Assembly (NCBI GenBank): GCA_965200005.1
Contig: OZ241331.1
Coordinates: 2,604,001 to 2,668,000 of the forward strand
Direction: 5' to 3'
DNA: 64,000 nucleotides
From: Aldehydirespirator sp965200005
Lineage (GTDB): Bacteria; Actinomycetota; Acidimicrobiia; Acidimicrobiales; Aldehydirespiratoraceae
Shown: piece after piece, positions 17,125-26,222 of the stretch
Numbering within the stretch: position 1 is the stretch's first letter
Layout of the letters: every line of letters starts with the position of its first letter
The notes under the pieces: generated by a model
Seen by the model: only the letters and a program-made list of their open reading frames with translations
What the model was told of the DNA's origin: nothing
The model's database searches: none
Translations under genes and position numbers: made by a program

Positions 17125-17339
17125 GCCACTCCGTCACCCGTAACGACCTCCCACACCTCAGCTTCGCCATTGCTCGCCCACTCATCCCAGGCCTCCGCAT
17201 ATAGCGGGACAAGTTCAGGCTCTCGAAGTAACTGAATTGCCCTTCCCACCACTGCCGACCTGGATTCCAGGTGATGAGCCGTAGCAAACCGGTCCAGGAA
17301 CTCAACGTCGTCCTCCGACAACATCACCGTGATATTCAT
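17121..17339 (-). CDS. MazE-like ribbon-helix-helix antitoxin without a toxin partner
   Basis: A 72-residue small protein. The N-terminal MNITVMLSEDDVEFLD and the following SAVVGRAIQLL segment form a ribbon-helix-helix DNA-binding domain. The tail (YAEAWDEWASNGEAEVWEVV) resembles the toxin-binding tail of actinobacterial MazE antitoxins, which are normally followed at once by a MazF gene. Here the next gene, overlapping by 4 bp, is a nitronate monooxygenase. It is therefore an orphan antitoxin or a stand-alone regulator. It lies divergent to the Druantia-like module, so it might act on that promoter region (inference). Confidence 0.7.
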   Translation of the reverse strand: MNITVMLSEDDVEFLDRFATAHHLESRSAVVGRAIQLLREPELVPLYAEAWDEWASNGEAEVWEVVTGDGVA

Positions 17340-17518
17340 GCGGGGAGTCCTACCTGATCTCCCGTCTCGTGACTACTCACGGTAGATGGGCCATCTTCGA
17401 TGCAAGTAAGCAAACTTGTCGGAAGTTTACGGTGAGCCTGTATCTCACCTCCAGCAACGCTTCCCGCGGCTGAAGTCAATCGGTAGCCGAACGCCGACAG
17501 ACCGAATCGTCTGAAGTT

Positions 17519-17544
17519 TATAGTTTCTGTCACTTGTGTGACAG
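17519..17544 (+). promoter_or_regulatory. -10 box and palindrome over the start codon of the 1143-residue gene
   Basis: TATAGT (17519-17524) is a good -10 hexamer. Immediately after it CTGTCAC (17527-17533) and GTGACAG (17538-17544) form a perfect 7-bp inverted repeat with a 4-nt spacer, and the GTG start at 17538 is the first base of the right arm. Transcription would begin inside the palindrome. It could be a repressor operator or an RNA hairpin that hides the start codon. Confidence 0.5.
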
Positions 17545-20500
17545 TGATCTACGGGGCGGAGCTACGGGTCGTGAGTGTTGAGGGAGTTCCGGAGTTGCGA
17601 GACGAGGAATCGGGGGTTCCGTATTGGAACAAGACCGATCACCCAGGGACTGAAAGACATCTACGTGAGGCTTTGCGGCACTGCCGGCTCGTCGGTGAGC
17701 TTGATCTTTCGCATGACCAGCCGTTGTTCCAGATGGCACAGTGGGTTTTTGAGGGCGCGACAAGGGCTGGGAACTATTCGGGCTTGTGGAAATATCCCGC
17801 AGCAACGGCCATTTATCTTGTTGCTCAAGGTCGCAACTGCTATAACGAGGGTACCTTCTGGCCAAACATCGAATCTTTGAAAGATTGCGACAGCCTCACT
17901 CAGAATCTCATCGGATCCGTCTTTGAAGAGTCCGTACGCAAACTGAAGCTCGAGAACTTCATTGAGGCCGCAGAAGCAGACCGTTGGTTCCGATTTGTCT
18001 CACCGATTCTGCTTCATGGTGGTATTCCGAATAGTTGCGCTATAGATGCTGCAAGACTCGTCTTTGAAGAGATGCAAGCGGGTGCGCAGCATGCCGAGGA
18101 AATACTTGACAATCGAGTTCGCATCGAGATTCAGAGAGGTCGACTACAGGCACCTCTGCAGCGCTTTTTCATGTACGGCGGTGACTTTGCGATAGACACA
18201 CTAAATCGGCTGATCAGCGCAGTTCGTGACGTCGATGCCGTGGGCATTCAACTCGCAAGGCAGTCGGTGTCTGAGTTGGCTGATGATCACCGATTGCCTC
18301 GCTATCTGATTGATGCGCTTGTCAATCGTGTAATGGCTGCGAGATCACGGGTCTCACGGTCCCGTCACTCCAGACGACAGCCACGTCCAACGGTACGGAT
18401 CGATCCGTACTCAGGTAGCGGTCCATACGTGTTGCTGCCACGAGTAGTTCGTGATGGGCAATGGCATTTGACCGGTGACTCTCCTCGTCGTTACGTTGGT
18501 TCGCGCCACGACAGCCTTGACGTGCAACTTGAAGCATCCCCTCACTGGACTGTCGAACTGCGATCTGATGAACGCCGCTTGAAGTGGCGATTTGATGGTC
18601 ACCGTTCCTCTCACTGTTTTGTCTTTGATTTGAGCGGTCGGCTAGCCCGTGAGCAACACAAGGTCAAGGGACACGAGGCTCTGCTCTTGGTAGCTAAGGG
18701 ATTGCGAGTGACTGCTCCGGGAGAGACACCTTTACGTTTCACAGAAGAACTTCCGCCACTCATGGAACCGTGGCACAACTGGAGATTGATAAGCGCAGAC
18801 ATCTCCAGCATCGACTGCATCGAACTACACACCGACACGCCTGCCAATTTGTGTGCTTCGTTGCCGGTGGTACATCCACCCAAAGGACCAACACTGAACT
18901 CACACTCCGTCGCTCAAGTTGCGGGGCCGGATGGAGTTCCGGTGCATGCACGCGCGCCGACCGTTTCCGAACCAATCGGAACTCCGGCGTCAGCATGGAA
19001 AGCCCATTGGCGATCAGACGACCGAGCAACCGGTCGAACTCCAGTGGCTCTCGACAAACTGCCATCCAATTCTCAGGGCAGGGACACTTCACAACTGTTC
19101 AAAGAGGGCGAACCAGTCATCGGATCACTTGAGGTAGTCGGTCCGCTTGGTAGTGACTTGCGCGAGCGATTTGCTGTATTTCCGGGTCTAGACGTGTTGC
19201 TACCCGATCGGGTGATTGCACCCGATGAAGCCGTAGAGGGAACAGTGATCGCCGACTGTTCGTTGGCGCTACCCAACGGGACTACCGGTCAGGCGTTGTC
19301 TATTCTCTTCCCTGGCGGCTGCGACAATGTTGAGGTCTCGGCAGGTGACATCACGCTCGGCATTCACCTACCGAGACTCCTGTGGACAGTCGGTCGTAGA
19401 GGCAAGTCGACTGATCCATTTCAGGGCGACCCGGTTCAGATTCCCTTTGATGAGATCGAATCTGGCAAGGTGGAATCCCTGATAGTGCGATGCGGGCGTC
19501 CAGCCACATTGCGACTCGAAGTGATTGGCAAAGACGTACTACAGCACGCTGATCCAGTTCGGGTAGGTGGGACGGTAGGCAGATGGGCATTTGGGTTGGC
19601 GCAATTTCGAGACACAATCCGCAACTCATCGCTCCCCTCGGTGATGCTCAGGCTGAGTGCCGACGACGTAGTTGTCGATGCGATTCGAGTCAGAGCCCAA
19701 TACGAGGTTTCGGACTTGGAAGTCACTGTTGCAGATTCGCATGGAATAGAGACGCTCCTTGATGCGACTTGGTCAGAGAACAGGAGCTTCAAGCACCGGC
19801 AACTTGCACTGTGGTCTCAACATCGGCTGTGGGAACAACCCACCTTGATCGATGTTCCTCCAGAGAACACGGGACACCTTGACTTCATCGTAGAAGTACC
19901 TCCAGGTCCGTATCTGACGGATCTCCACGTCCACGATGACTGGCTCCCACTTCAACGCCCAATGCCCAGCAGCCAGCACACGTCGCAGATCTCAATCGGA
20001 CTACCCCGTGCATGCGATCAGCGACTATGTAACTTGCGACCATTTGTTGGAACTGAAGCGCTAGAACTTGTCGTTGCAGACCATCCACTACGCAGAGCAG
20101 TGAATGGCTGCTCACTAAGGGACTTGGACAGCGAGCTGCTAGATGCCCTAGAGGTTGCAAGCAACGCCTCGACAAGTGGTGCTCTTGAGCGACTACTACA
20201 ACTCGCTCTTTCCGTCGACGATTTCCTTGCGGAAGTACTGCTTAACGACTTGATCTGGGAGCTAAGTCCCACATCTGCATTACGGGTCATGTTCGGGATG
20301 CTTGCCTTGTCCCTTCAGCATCCAGAATCCACTCAGTTGTCATTGCGGGATGCTGATCTTGAGAGCCTCTGGGAAGCATCTCCATTAATTGCGTCGGTTC
20401 TCGATTGTTCCGGTGATAGCCAGTGTCGTGAGCGCTGGAGGTTCTTCACTGGTTGGGCACCCGACTTCCTGAGCGACGGTCCTGAACAACCACGAGAACC

Positions 20501-20969
20501 TGTTAGCGCTCCCCTCGATGGCTTTGATCCAGAAAGGCTGTCACGTCTTGCTGACGCCGTGTCACGGGCTGATTCTCTTCCATTGCAATCGGACGGCTAC
20601 GCAACAGCTGCTATTGAGATGCTTGCAAACACGTGGCCTGATCGAGTGGGAATTCACTCCTGGATGTCAGCGCACTCGCGAGTAACCACATACACACAGC
20701 GCTTCAGCGATCAACAACACCGTCAGGTTAGGTCGCTTGCGGCAAAGCAACCTTGCCCGTCCTGGCACCAGTTCCCATCAAGGTTGCTAACTGCAGCCTT
20801 TCAAGTCGTGGATCGTTACTCAGCGCGTTCTGAGCGCGCAGCTGCCGAACAAGCGCTACTTTATGCCTACGAGTTTGCGCCGAAGTTGACAACTCGGAGT
20901 TTGTTGACAGCGACAGCACTGCGAGTCGCAGAGTTGTGTGAAGACAGGGAGCTTGACCATGTTTGGTAG
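17538..20969 (+). CDS. Large protein of a Druantia type III-like defence module (DruH-like)
   Basis: A 1143-residue cytoplasmic protein without signal peptide or membrane segments, and without any catalytic motif I can recognise. It is Trp-, Arg- and Asp-rich, with a basic linker near residues 274-284 (SRVSRSRHSRRQPRP) separating an N-terminal helical part from a middle part with beta-rich composition. The helicase gene starts inside its last codons (11-bp overlap), a tight coupling. Type III Druantia consists of an uncharacterised protein of similar size (DruH) followed by a DUF1998 helicase (DruE), which is the basis for the call. Identity by sequence to DruH could not be tested. The GTG start lies in a palindrome behind a -10 box. 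Confidence 0.6.
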   Translation: MTVIYGAELRVVSVEGVPELRDEESGVPYWNKTDHPGTERHLREALRHCRLVGELDLSHDQPLFQMAQWVFEGATRAGNYSGLWKYPAATAIYLVAQGRNCYNEGTFWPNIESLKDCDSLTQNLIGSVFEESVRKLKLENFIEAAEADRWFRFVSPILLHGGIPNSCAIDAARLVFEEMQAGAQHAEEILDNRVRIEIQRGRLQAPLQRFFMYGGDFAIDTLNRLISAVRDVDAVGIQLARQSVSELADDHRLPRYLIDALVNRVMAARSRVSRSRHSRRQPRPTVRIDPYSGSGPYVLLPRVVRDGQWHLTGDSPRRYVGSRHDSLDVQLEASPHWTVELRSDERRLKWRFDGHRSSHCFVFDLSGRLAREQHKVKGHEALLLVAKGLRVTAPGETPLRFTEELPPLMEPWHNWRLISADISSIDCIELHTDTPANLCASLPVVHPPKGPTLNSHSVAQVAGPDGVPVHARAPTVSEPIGTPASAWKAHWRSDDRATGRTPVALDKLPSNSQGRDTSQLFKEGEPVIGSLEVVGPLGSDLRERFAVFPGLDVLLPDRVIAPDEAVEGTVIADCSLALPNGTTGQALSILFPGGCDNVEVSAGDITLGIHLPRLLWTVGRRGKSTDPFQGDPVQIPFDEIESGKVESLIVRCGRPATLRLEVIGKDVLQHADPVRVGGTVGRWAFGLAQFRDTIRNSSLPSVMLRLSADDVVVDAIRVRAQYEVSDLEVTVADSHGIETLLDATWSENRSFKHRQLALWSQHRLWEQPTLIDVPPENTGHLDFIVEVPPGPYLTDLHVHDDWLPLQRPMPSSQHTSQISIGLPRACDQRLCNLRPFVGTEALELVVADHPLRRAVNGCSLRDLDSELLDALEVASNASTSGALERLLQLALSVDDFLAEVLLNDLIWELSPTSALRVMFGMLALSLQHPESTQLSLRDADLESLWEASPLIASVLDCSGDSQCRERWRFFTGWAPDFLSDGPEQPREPVSAPLDGFDPERLSRLADAVSRADSLPLQSDGYATAAIEMLANTWPDRVGIHSWMSAHSRVTTYTQRFSDQQHRQVRSLAAKQPCPSWHQFPSRLLTAAFQVVDRYSARSERAAAEQALLYAYEFAPKLTTRSLLTATALRVAELCEDRELDHVW

Positions 20970-23900
20970 TTACGACGAAGCGACGCAGCTTCTTGATCCA
21001 TTAGCCGCGTGTACAGACATGCACGATTCGTACGTTCGCTACTTGAAGTCTCGGTACGCGCCGAACAATGTCATATTCCGGCAGGAGTTGTACGACGCAC
21101 TTGACAATCGCTTCGACTGCACCAAGGGGCCATACCTACAAGCTCCACCCACATACGCGCTAGGTAGATCGATCCGTGCCCTCGTCGAGGCAGGGGTCGT
21201 TCACAAGAGGTTCCTGGACATCAGTACAGATGCGGTTCCACCTGACAGACCGTTGTACTTGCATCAAGAGGTGGCGATTCGCAAGGCAACTGAGCGTCGC
21301 AATCAGGTAATTGCGACTGGTACAGGATCAGGCAAGACAGAGTGCTACCTGCTCCCGATACTGGATCACCTGTTGCGAGAGGCAGAACGTGGCACATTGT
21401 CATCGCCGGGCGTACGAGCGCTGCTCCTCTACCCAATGAATGCCTTAGCGAATGATCAGATGGATCGGATTCGTGAGCTACTTGAGTGTTTTCCTGAGAT
21501 CAAGTTTGGTCGCTACATCGGTGCTACACTTAGGACGCATCGTCAAGCTATCGAGCAGTATCAAGCCGATTATGAACGTGATCCCGATCCGGGTGAACTG
21601 ATCTCTCGACAGCAGATGCGTGAAGAGCCGCCACACATTCTGCTCACGAATTACGCAATGCTTGAGTACCTGCTGTTACGACCTGAAGATACTGCATTCT
21701 TTGATGGTCTAACGGGCAAGCACTGGTCGTTTGTGGTGCTTGATGAGATGCACATCTATAGTGGCGCTCGAGGCGCCGAGATCGCGATGCTGCTTCGCCG
21801 AGTTAAAGATCGCGTCAACCAAAGTCAGCTCGGGAAGCTATGTTTCTTTGGGACTTCTGCAACACTTGGTGCAGGCAGAGATGCACCAAGTCAGATTGCA
21901 GACTTCTCATCCAATCTGTTTGGGGAACGTGTTGAACACGATCAAGACGACCCGAAGCGCCAGGATGTAGTCGAGCCTGTACTGGCAGACAAGCCAACGC
22001 CCAAGTCAACATGGACCGCTCCAAACGGTGCCTTCTCCAAGCTCAGGCAAGCACTAGAGCTCGAAGATGTAACCATGGCGGTTAGAGACTTACTTCCTAC
22101 TGGTGTTGTTCGGAGAACTCAGCCTGACCTGAGCGCTCTGTTATGTGCCCTCCGATCGGAGTGGCATGTTCTTCAACTGAGTCGGGCGTTACGTTCAGAA
22201 CCCCTCTCAGTCCCTGAAGTCTTGAGTGACCTCTTCACGGATCAAAGCCTGGACTCCGAAATATCCGACTTTATGGCAGTCTGCACTAGCGCTTACGGCA
22301 ATCATCCTCCGCTCGTACCTGCGCGATACCACTTCATCCTTCGGGCGCTCGAGGGCGCATTCGTGTGCGTCTCGCCGAAGCATCCGGTCGGAAGACCTTG
22401 GATGCGCCTGGAGCGACACTTGACCTGCCCTGACTGTGAAGACAGAGGCATCAAGTCAGTCATGTTCGAATTTGGAGTCTGTGTCCGGTGTTCGGCTGAG
22501 TTTCTGGTCGGAGAAAACACGTCGCAAGATGCTGATGGATTCACAGCGGTGACACAGGCGCCACCCCACCAACGGAACCTCATCTATGCGCTCCTCGGGG
22601 ATGAGATCTCCGAGGATGATCAGGACGAGTCCGCAGTCGTCGACGACTCTGAGGTGCACGCCGATGTAGACCGTCGACAGTTGTGTACGTCTTGTGGTGC
22701 TCTCCGTGACTTAAGCATCCGGGCGTGCAGGTGCGGTGCCAGGCGGACTTCGCGAGCGGTAACAATGGCCAAACCGAAGAAGCGAAGCCAGCCATTGCGA
22801 CGCTGCCCTGCCTGTTCGGGACGATCGCTCTCACCGATCGTTCTCCGGTTCTTCACTGGTCACGATGCACCGGCTTCGGTGATCGCCACTGCGCTCTACC
22901 AGGCGCTGCCACCACGACCTGGGTCGGCGGATCAGCTACCCGAGATAGGAGAGAATCGGAAACTGCTGACCTTCTCTGATAGCCGTCAAGAGGCAGCGTT
23001 CTTCGCGCCGTATCTCGACCGGACGTACTCTCGCGCCATTCAACGTCGCCTGCTGTGGGCAGTGATTGACAGTCTCCGTGATGACGGCTTGCGGCTAGAA
23101 GACCTGGAGCCCCGAGTTCGACGGCTTGCTGAGGACTACCTTGTGCTTGATCCGGACACCAGCAGCGCGTCGAAGAACGATCAAGTGCGTACCTGGCTCA
23201 TGGCTGAAGTACTTGGTACAGATCGACGGCAGAGTCTCGACGGCGTTGGTCTTGCAGAGATCACAGTCGCTGTCCCAAGACGTGTTGTTGTACCTCCTGA
23301 TCTTCTGAAGTTGGGCTTTACTAATCGTGAGGTTCTTGACATCGTGGCCGTGTTGCTCGACTATCTGCGTCGTCAAGCGTCAGTGCATCTCCCAACTGGC
23401 GTCAAGATCGAAGATCAAATGTTCGCGCCGCGCAATGTCGTTACAGCGGTTCGAGCGGAAGCACCCGCAAAGGGAGTGATGGCGTGGATGCCAAGGCGTG
23501 GTCGAAATAGCCGGCTCGATTATCTGACGAGAGTATTTGAGCGTCGCCGGATTCGAGAAGATCCTGTCCGTGTACTTAATGGCTTGTGGCGCTGGTTGAC
23601 CGAGAGAAATTGCGCCTGGCGACGAGTTCTCACTCCTACAAGTGTCAGAGGCCACGGGACGGTTTTCAGGTTGGAGCCAGAGTGGGTCACTGTGATACCA
23701 GTCTCAGAGAACCATCCAGCATGGCTGTGTTCCAAGTGCCGACAAGTCGCCTGGCGCAATGTGAGCGACGTTTGCCCTTCATGGCTGTGTGACGGATCGC
23801 TCACCGAGTTACCGATAGCCGGACGTCAAACGTCAGCGCACTACCGCCATCTGTACACGAAGCTCGCTCCTTCGGGTATGAGAGTCGAAGAACACACCGG

Positions 23901-25779
23901 CCAACTTGGAACAGATCGGGCTCGAGAAATACAGCAGGACTTCGTGGACGGAAGAGTCAACACTCTGAGTTGTACAACGACGTTTGAACTCGGCGTGGAT
24001 CTTGGCGACATCGACGCGGTTCTGATGCGAAACGTTCCACCGTCACCCGCGAACTACGTACAGCGCGCCGGACGAGCAGGTCGCCGTCGTGGCGCCGCAA
24101 TCATCACCACGTTTGCTCGGCGGCGTAATCACGACCTCTATCACTTCAAGGATCCAATTGGACTCATTGCAGGTCATGTAGAGGTTCCCATACTCTCTCT
24201 ATCGAATCCTCTAATCGCTCGTAGACACATTCACGCGGTGGCTTTTGCGGCGTATGAGTTGCGCCATGTGCGGTCGGGTAAGGAAGCTCACCGCAGTGTC
24301 GAATCGTTCTTTACAAGGCAGGACGAGCGCTCCGCTGCGGTCGACGACTTCGTCCTGTGGCTCCAAACACGGCCCGCACACCTGGGAGATGCCATTGCTC
24401 GCATCGTGCCCGAGTCGGTCGCGGATCAGTTGGGCGTAACGAACTGGGGGTGGGCGAATGATCTGATTGATGACAGTGGAACTGCTGGCAGAGAACACCA
24501 TGGCTGGTTGACACGCGCAGCCAAGGAAATCCGAGGCGAACTCAATGAGATAGCGATTGAGATTGAAGATGTGAATCAGCGAATCCAGGAACTTGGTCGT
24601 CGAGGACAGAGCTACAGGGCCGAACGACTGACAAAGTACCAAGGAGCTCTCTATCGTGTCGAAGGCACCCTCAAGAGAAAGCGTCTGCTCGACTATCTCG
24701 CGTCTCGGGTTGTGCTTCCCAAGTACGGATTCCCTGTAGATGTCGTATCGCTTGATGTTTGGCGAGCCGGTGACAGGGGCGCAGATCGAGTCGATCTGAC
24801 AAGAGATCTTCGCATGGCAATCTCGGAATACGCGCCCGGCTCTCAGCTAGTTGCTGACAGAACGATTTGGGAGTCGGAAGGTCTTCGTGTGATGCCCGGC
24901 ATGGCACTTGTGGCCCGCAGATATGGCTCCTGCGACAAGTGTCAGCGATTCGACATCAAAATTGCTGCGTCCGATGATGACGTGAACTCAAGCGACTCAT
25001 GTCCAGAGTGCAACTCAACTCGGCAGACGCGCCCTCTCGTGATACCACAGTTCGGCTTTGTGGGTCGGAGACACAAGGATAAGCCAGGAGACTCAAGGCC
25101 CCCAACAGCCGGATGGTCTAGAACCTATTTCAGCGATTACGCGGGAACTGCACCTATTACTGAGACAGTCGCACTGGACCAATCCGAAGTGCAACTAAAG
25201 TTCAGCCGACAAGGGCAGATCACCGCAGTTAACCGTGGGCCTGTCGACAGTGGATTCTTTGTCTGCTTCTCCTGTGGCTATGCCGTATCCGTAGTGGAGC
25301 GCTCACAAGCCAGGAGCAAGAAGAGGACCCATCGCCGTCCTGGGACACTGAAAGAATGCACGGGACTACTGAAATACAGCCACTTAGGTCATTACTACTT
25401 GACCGATGTGATTGAGCTTGACCTGATGTTGGAGATGGAGAAGTCCGAGGCATTGAGTGTTCTCTACGCGCTATTGGCTGCCTCACCATCACTAGGAATA
25501 CCCAACCAAGATGTCAACGGAGTCGTAGGGCCGATGAGATCAAGTGGTCGCTTGCCCTTGATTATCTTTGACACCGTGCCCGGTGGCGCCGGCAACGTTC
25601 GAAGAATACGCGAGAGTGTCGAACTGCTACTCAAAGACGCCTATCGCGTAGTCCGAGACTGCCAATGTGCCTCAAGCACCAGTTGCTACGGCTGCCTACG
25701 GGAATACAGAAACCAAGAGTTCCACGATCAACTATCCCGCGGCCTCGCCTTCAACATCCTCAACTCATTGGTCGCCTAG
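20959..25779 (+). CDS. druE: DUF1998/MZB-containing superfamily 2 helicase (DruE-like)
   Basis: A 1606-residue helicase. Walker A GTGSGKTE lies near residue 120, the DExH box is DEMH (about 262), motif III is GTSATLG, motif V FELGVDLGDIDAV and motif VI QRAGRAGRR (about 1034). Several zinc-ribbon-like cysteine pairs are inserted (CPDC...CVRC, CTSCG...CRCG, CPAC, CSKC) and a C-terminal DUF1998/MZB region ends in CQCASSTSCYGCLREYRN. This architecture is the hallmark of Druantia DruE and of related defence helicases. The ATG at 20959 has AGGGAG upstream and overlaps the preceding gene by 11 bp. DpdJ-type helicases are an alternative, but no Dpd genes are nearby. Confidence 0.75.
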   Translation: MFGSYDEATQLLDPLAACTDMHDSYVRYLKSRYAPNNVIFRQELYDALDNRFDCTKGPYLQAPPTYALGRSIRALVEAGVVHKRFLDISTDAVPPDRPLYLHQEVAIRKATERRNQVIATGTGSGKTECYLLPILDHLLREAERGTLSSPGVRALLLYPMNALANDQMDRIRELLECFPEIKFGRYIGATLRTHRQAIEQYQADYERDPDPGELISRQQMREEPPHILLTNYAMLEYLLLRPEDTAFFDGLTGKHWSFVVLDEMHIYSGARGAEIAMLLRRVKDRVNQSQLGKLCFFGTSATLGAGRDAPSQIADFSSNLFGERVEHDQDDPKRQDVVEPVLADKPTPKSTWTAPNGAFSKLRQALELEDVTMAVRDLLPTGVVRRTQPDLSALLCALRSEWHVLQLSRALRSEPLSVPEVLSDLFTDQSLDSEISDFMAVCTSAYGNHPPLVPARYHFILRALEGAFVCVSPKHPVGRPWMRLERHLTCPDCEDRGIKSVMFEFGVCVRCSAEFLVGENTSQDADGFTAVTQAPPHQRNLIYALLGDEISEDDQDESAVVDDSEVHADVDRRQLCTSCGALRDLSIRACRCGARRTSRAVTMAKPKKRSQPLRRCPACSGRSLSPIVLRFFTGHDAPASVIATALYQALPPRPGSADQLPEIGENRKLLTFSDSRQEAAFFAPYLDRTYSRAIQRRLLWAVIDSLRDDGLRLEDLEPRVRRLAEDYLVLDPDTSSASKNDQVRTWLMAEVLGTDRRQSLDGVGLAEITVAVPRRVVVPPDLLKLGFTNREVLDIVAVLLDYLRRQASVHLPTGVKIEDQMFAPRNVVTAVRAEAPAKGVMAWMPRRGRNSRLDYLTRVFERRRIREDPVRVLNGLWRWLTERNCAWRRVLTPTSVRGHGTVFRLEPEWVTVIPVSENHPAWLCSKCRQVAWRNVSDVCPSWLCDGSLTELPIAGRQTSAHYRHLYTKLAPSGMRVEEHTGQLGTDRAREIQQDFVDGRVNTLSCTTTFELGVDLGDIDAVLMRNVPPSPANYVQRAGRAGRRRGAAIITTFARRRNHDLYHFKDPIGLIAGHVEVPILSLSNPLIARRHIHAVAFAAYELRHVRSGKEAHRSVESFFTRQDERSAAVDDFVLWLQTRPAHLGDAIARIVPESVADQLGVTNWGWANDLIDDSGTAGREHHGWLTRAAKEIRGELNEIAIEIEDVNQRIQELGRRGQSYRAERLTKYQGALYRVEGTLKRKRLLDYLASRVVLPKYGFPVDVVSLDVWRAGDRGADRVDLTRDLRMAISEYAPGSQLVADRTIWESEGLRVMPGMALVARRYGSCDKCQRFDIKIAASDDDVNSSDSCPECNSTRQTRPLVIPQFGFVGRRHKDKPGDSRPPTAGWSRTYFSDYAGTAPITETVALDQSEVQLKFSRQGQITAVNRGPVDSGFFVCFSCGYAVSVVERSQARSKKRTHRRPGTLKECTGLLKYSHLGHYYLTDVIELDLMLEMEKSEALSVLYALLAASPSLGIPNQDVNGVVGPMRSSGRLPLIIFDTVPGGAGNVRRIRESVELLLKDAYRVVRDCQCASSTSCYGCLREYRNQEFHDQLSRGLAFNILNSLVA

Positions 25780-26222
25780 TCCAGCCCAACCACCTAGTCA
25801 AACTCGTACCTTGCAAGCTGAGAGAGACTCACTACGCGTCTTCTACAAGTGCCCAGATCCGCTCTAGTGGCAACTCGGAACGCAAATCCCACGCTTGTTA
25901 GGCCATGATCAAGTGCGACCTGTTTCACGATCCCCGTGCCTACCGCCTCTGATGAGCCGGGCCGGTGGGACTCGCTCGCTCTCTTCGCTACCTGCCCTGC
26001 TGTGACGCTAACCCCAACCGCAAGTTACACACGGAACCCAGCACGTTTGGGAGTCGTGGGCACGTTGGTCTCGCACACGTTGTCGAGAGCATTCAGCCAT
26101 ATCGTCGTACAGTTCCACCGTCGTTTGTCTTCATCCGATGATATTGCTGGAGCGGGCAGGATAGGAGTTCGTCTGCTCAAGATGTTTCGGTGAATGTCAT
26201 ACCCTTGTGAGATGATGTAGTC
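25780..26222. other. Intergenic region between the Druantia-like module and the HNH gene
   Basis: 443 bp with no convincing open reading frame, RNA gene or long repeat. It should hold the terminator of the helicase transcript and the promoter of the HNH gene, but neither is distinct by eye. Confidence 0.4.

Noticed and set aside
17336..17533. 65-codon minus-strand frame between the RHH gene and the Druantia-like module
   Set aside because: It covers the region where both divergent promoters must lie, has no recognisable family and no good ribosome binding site.
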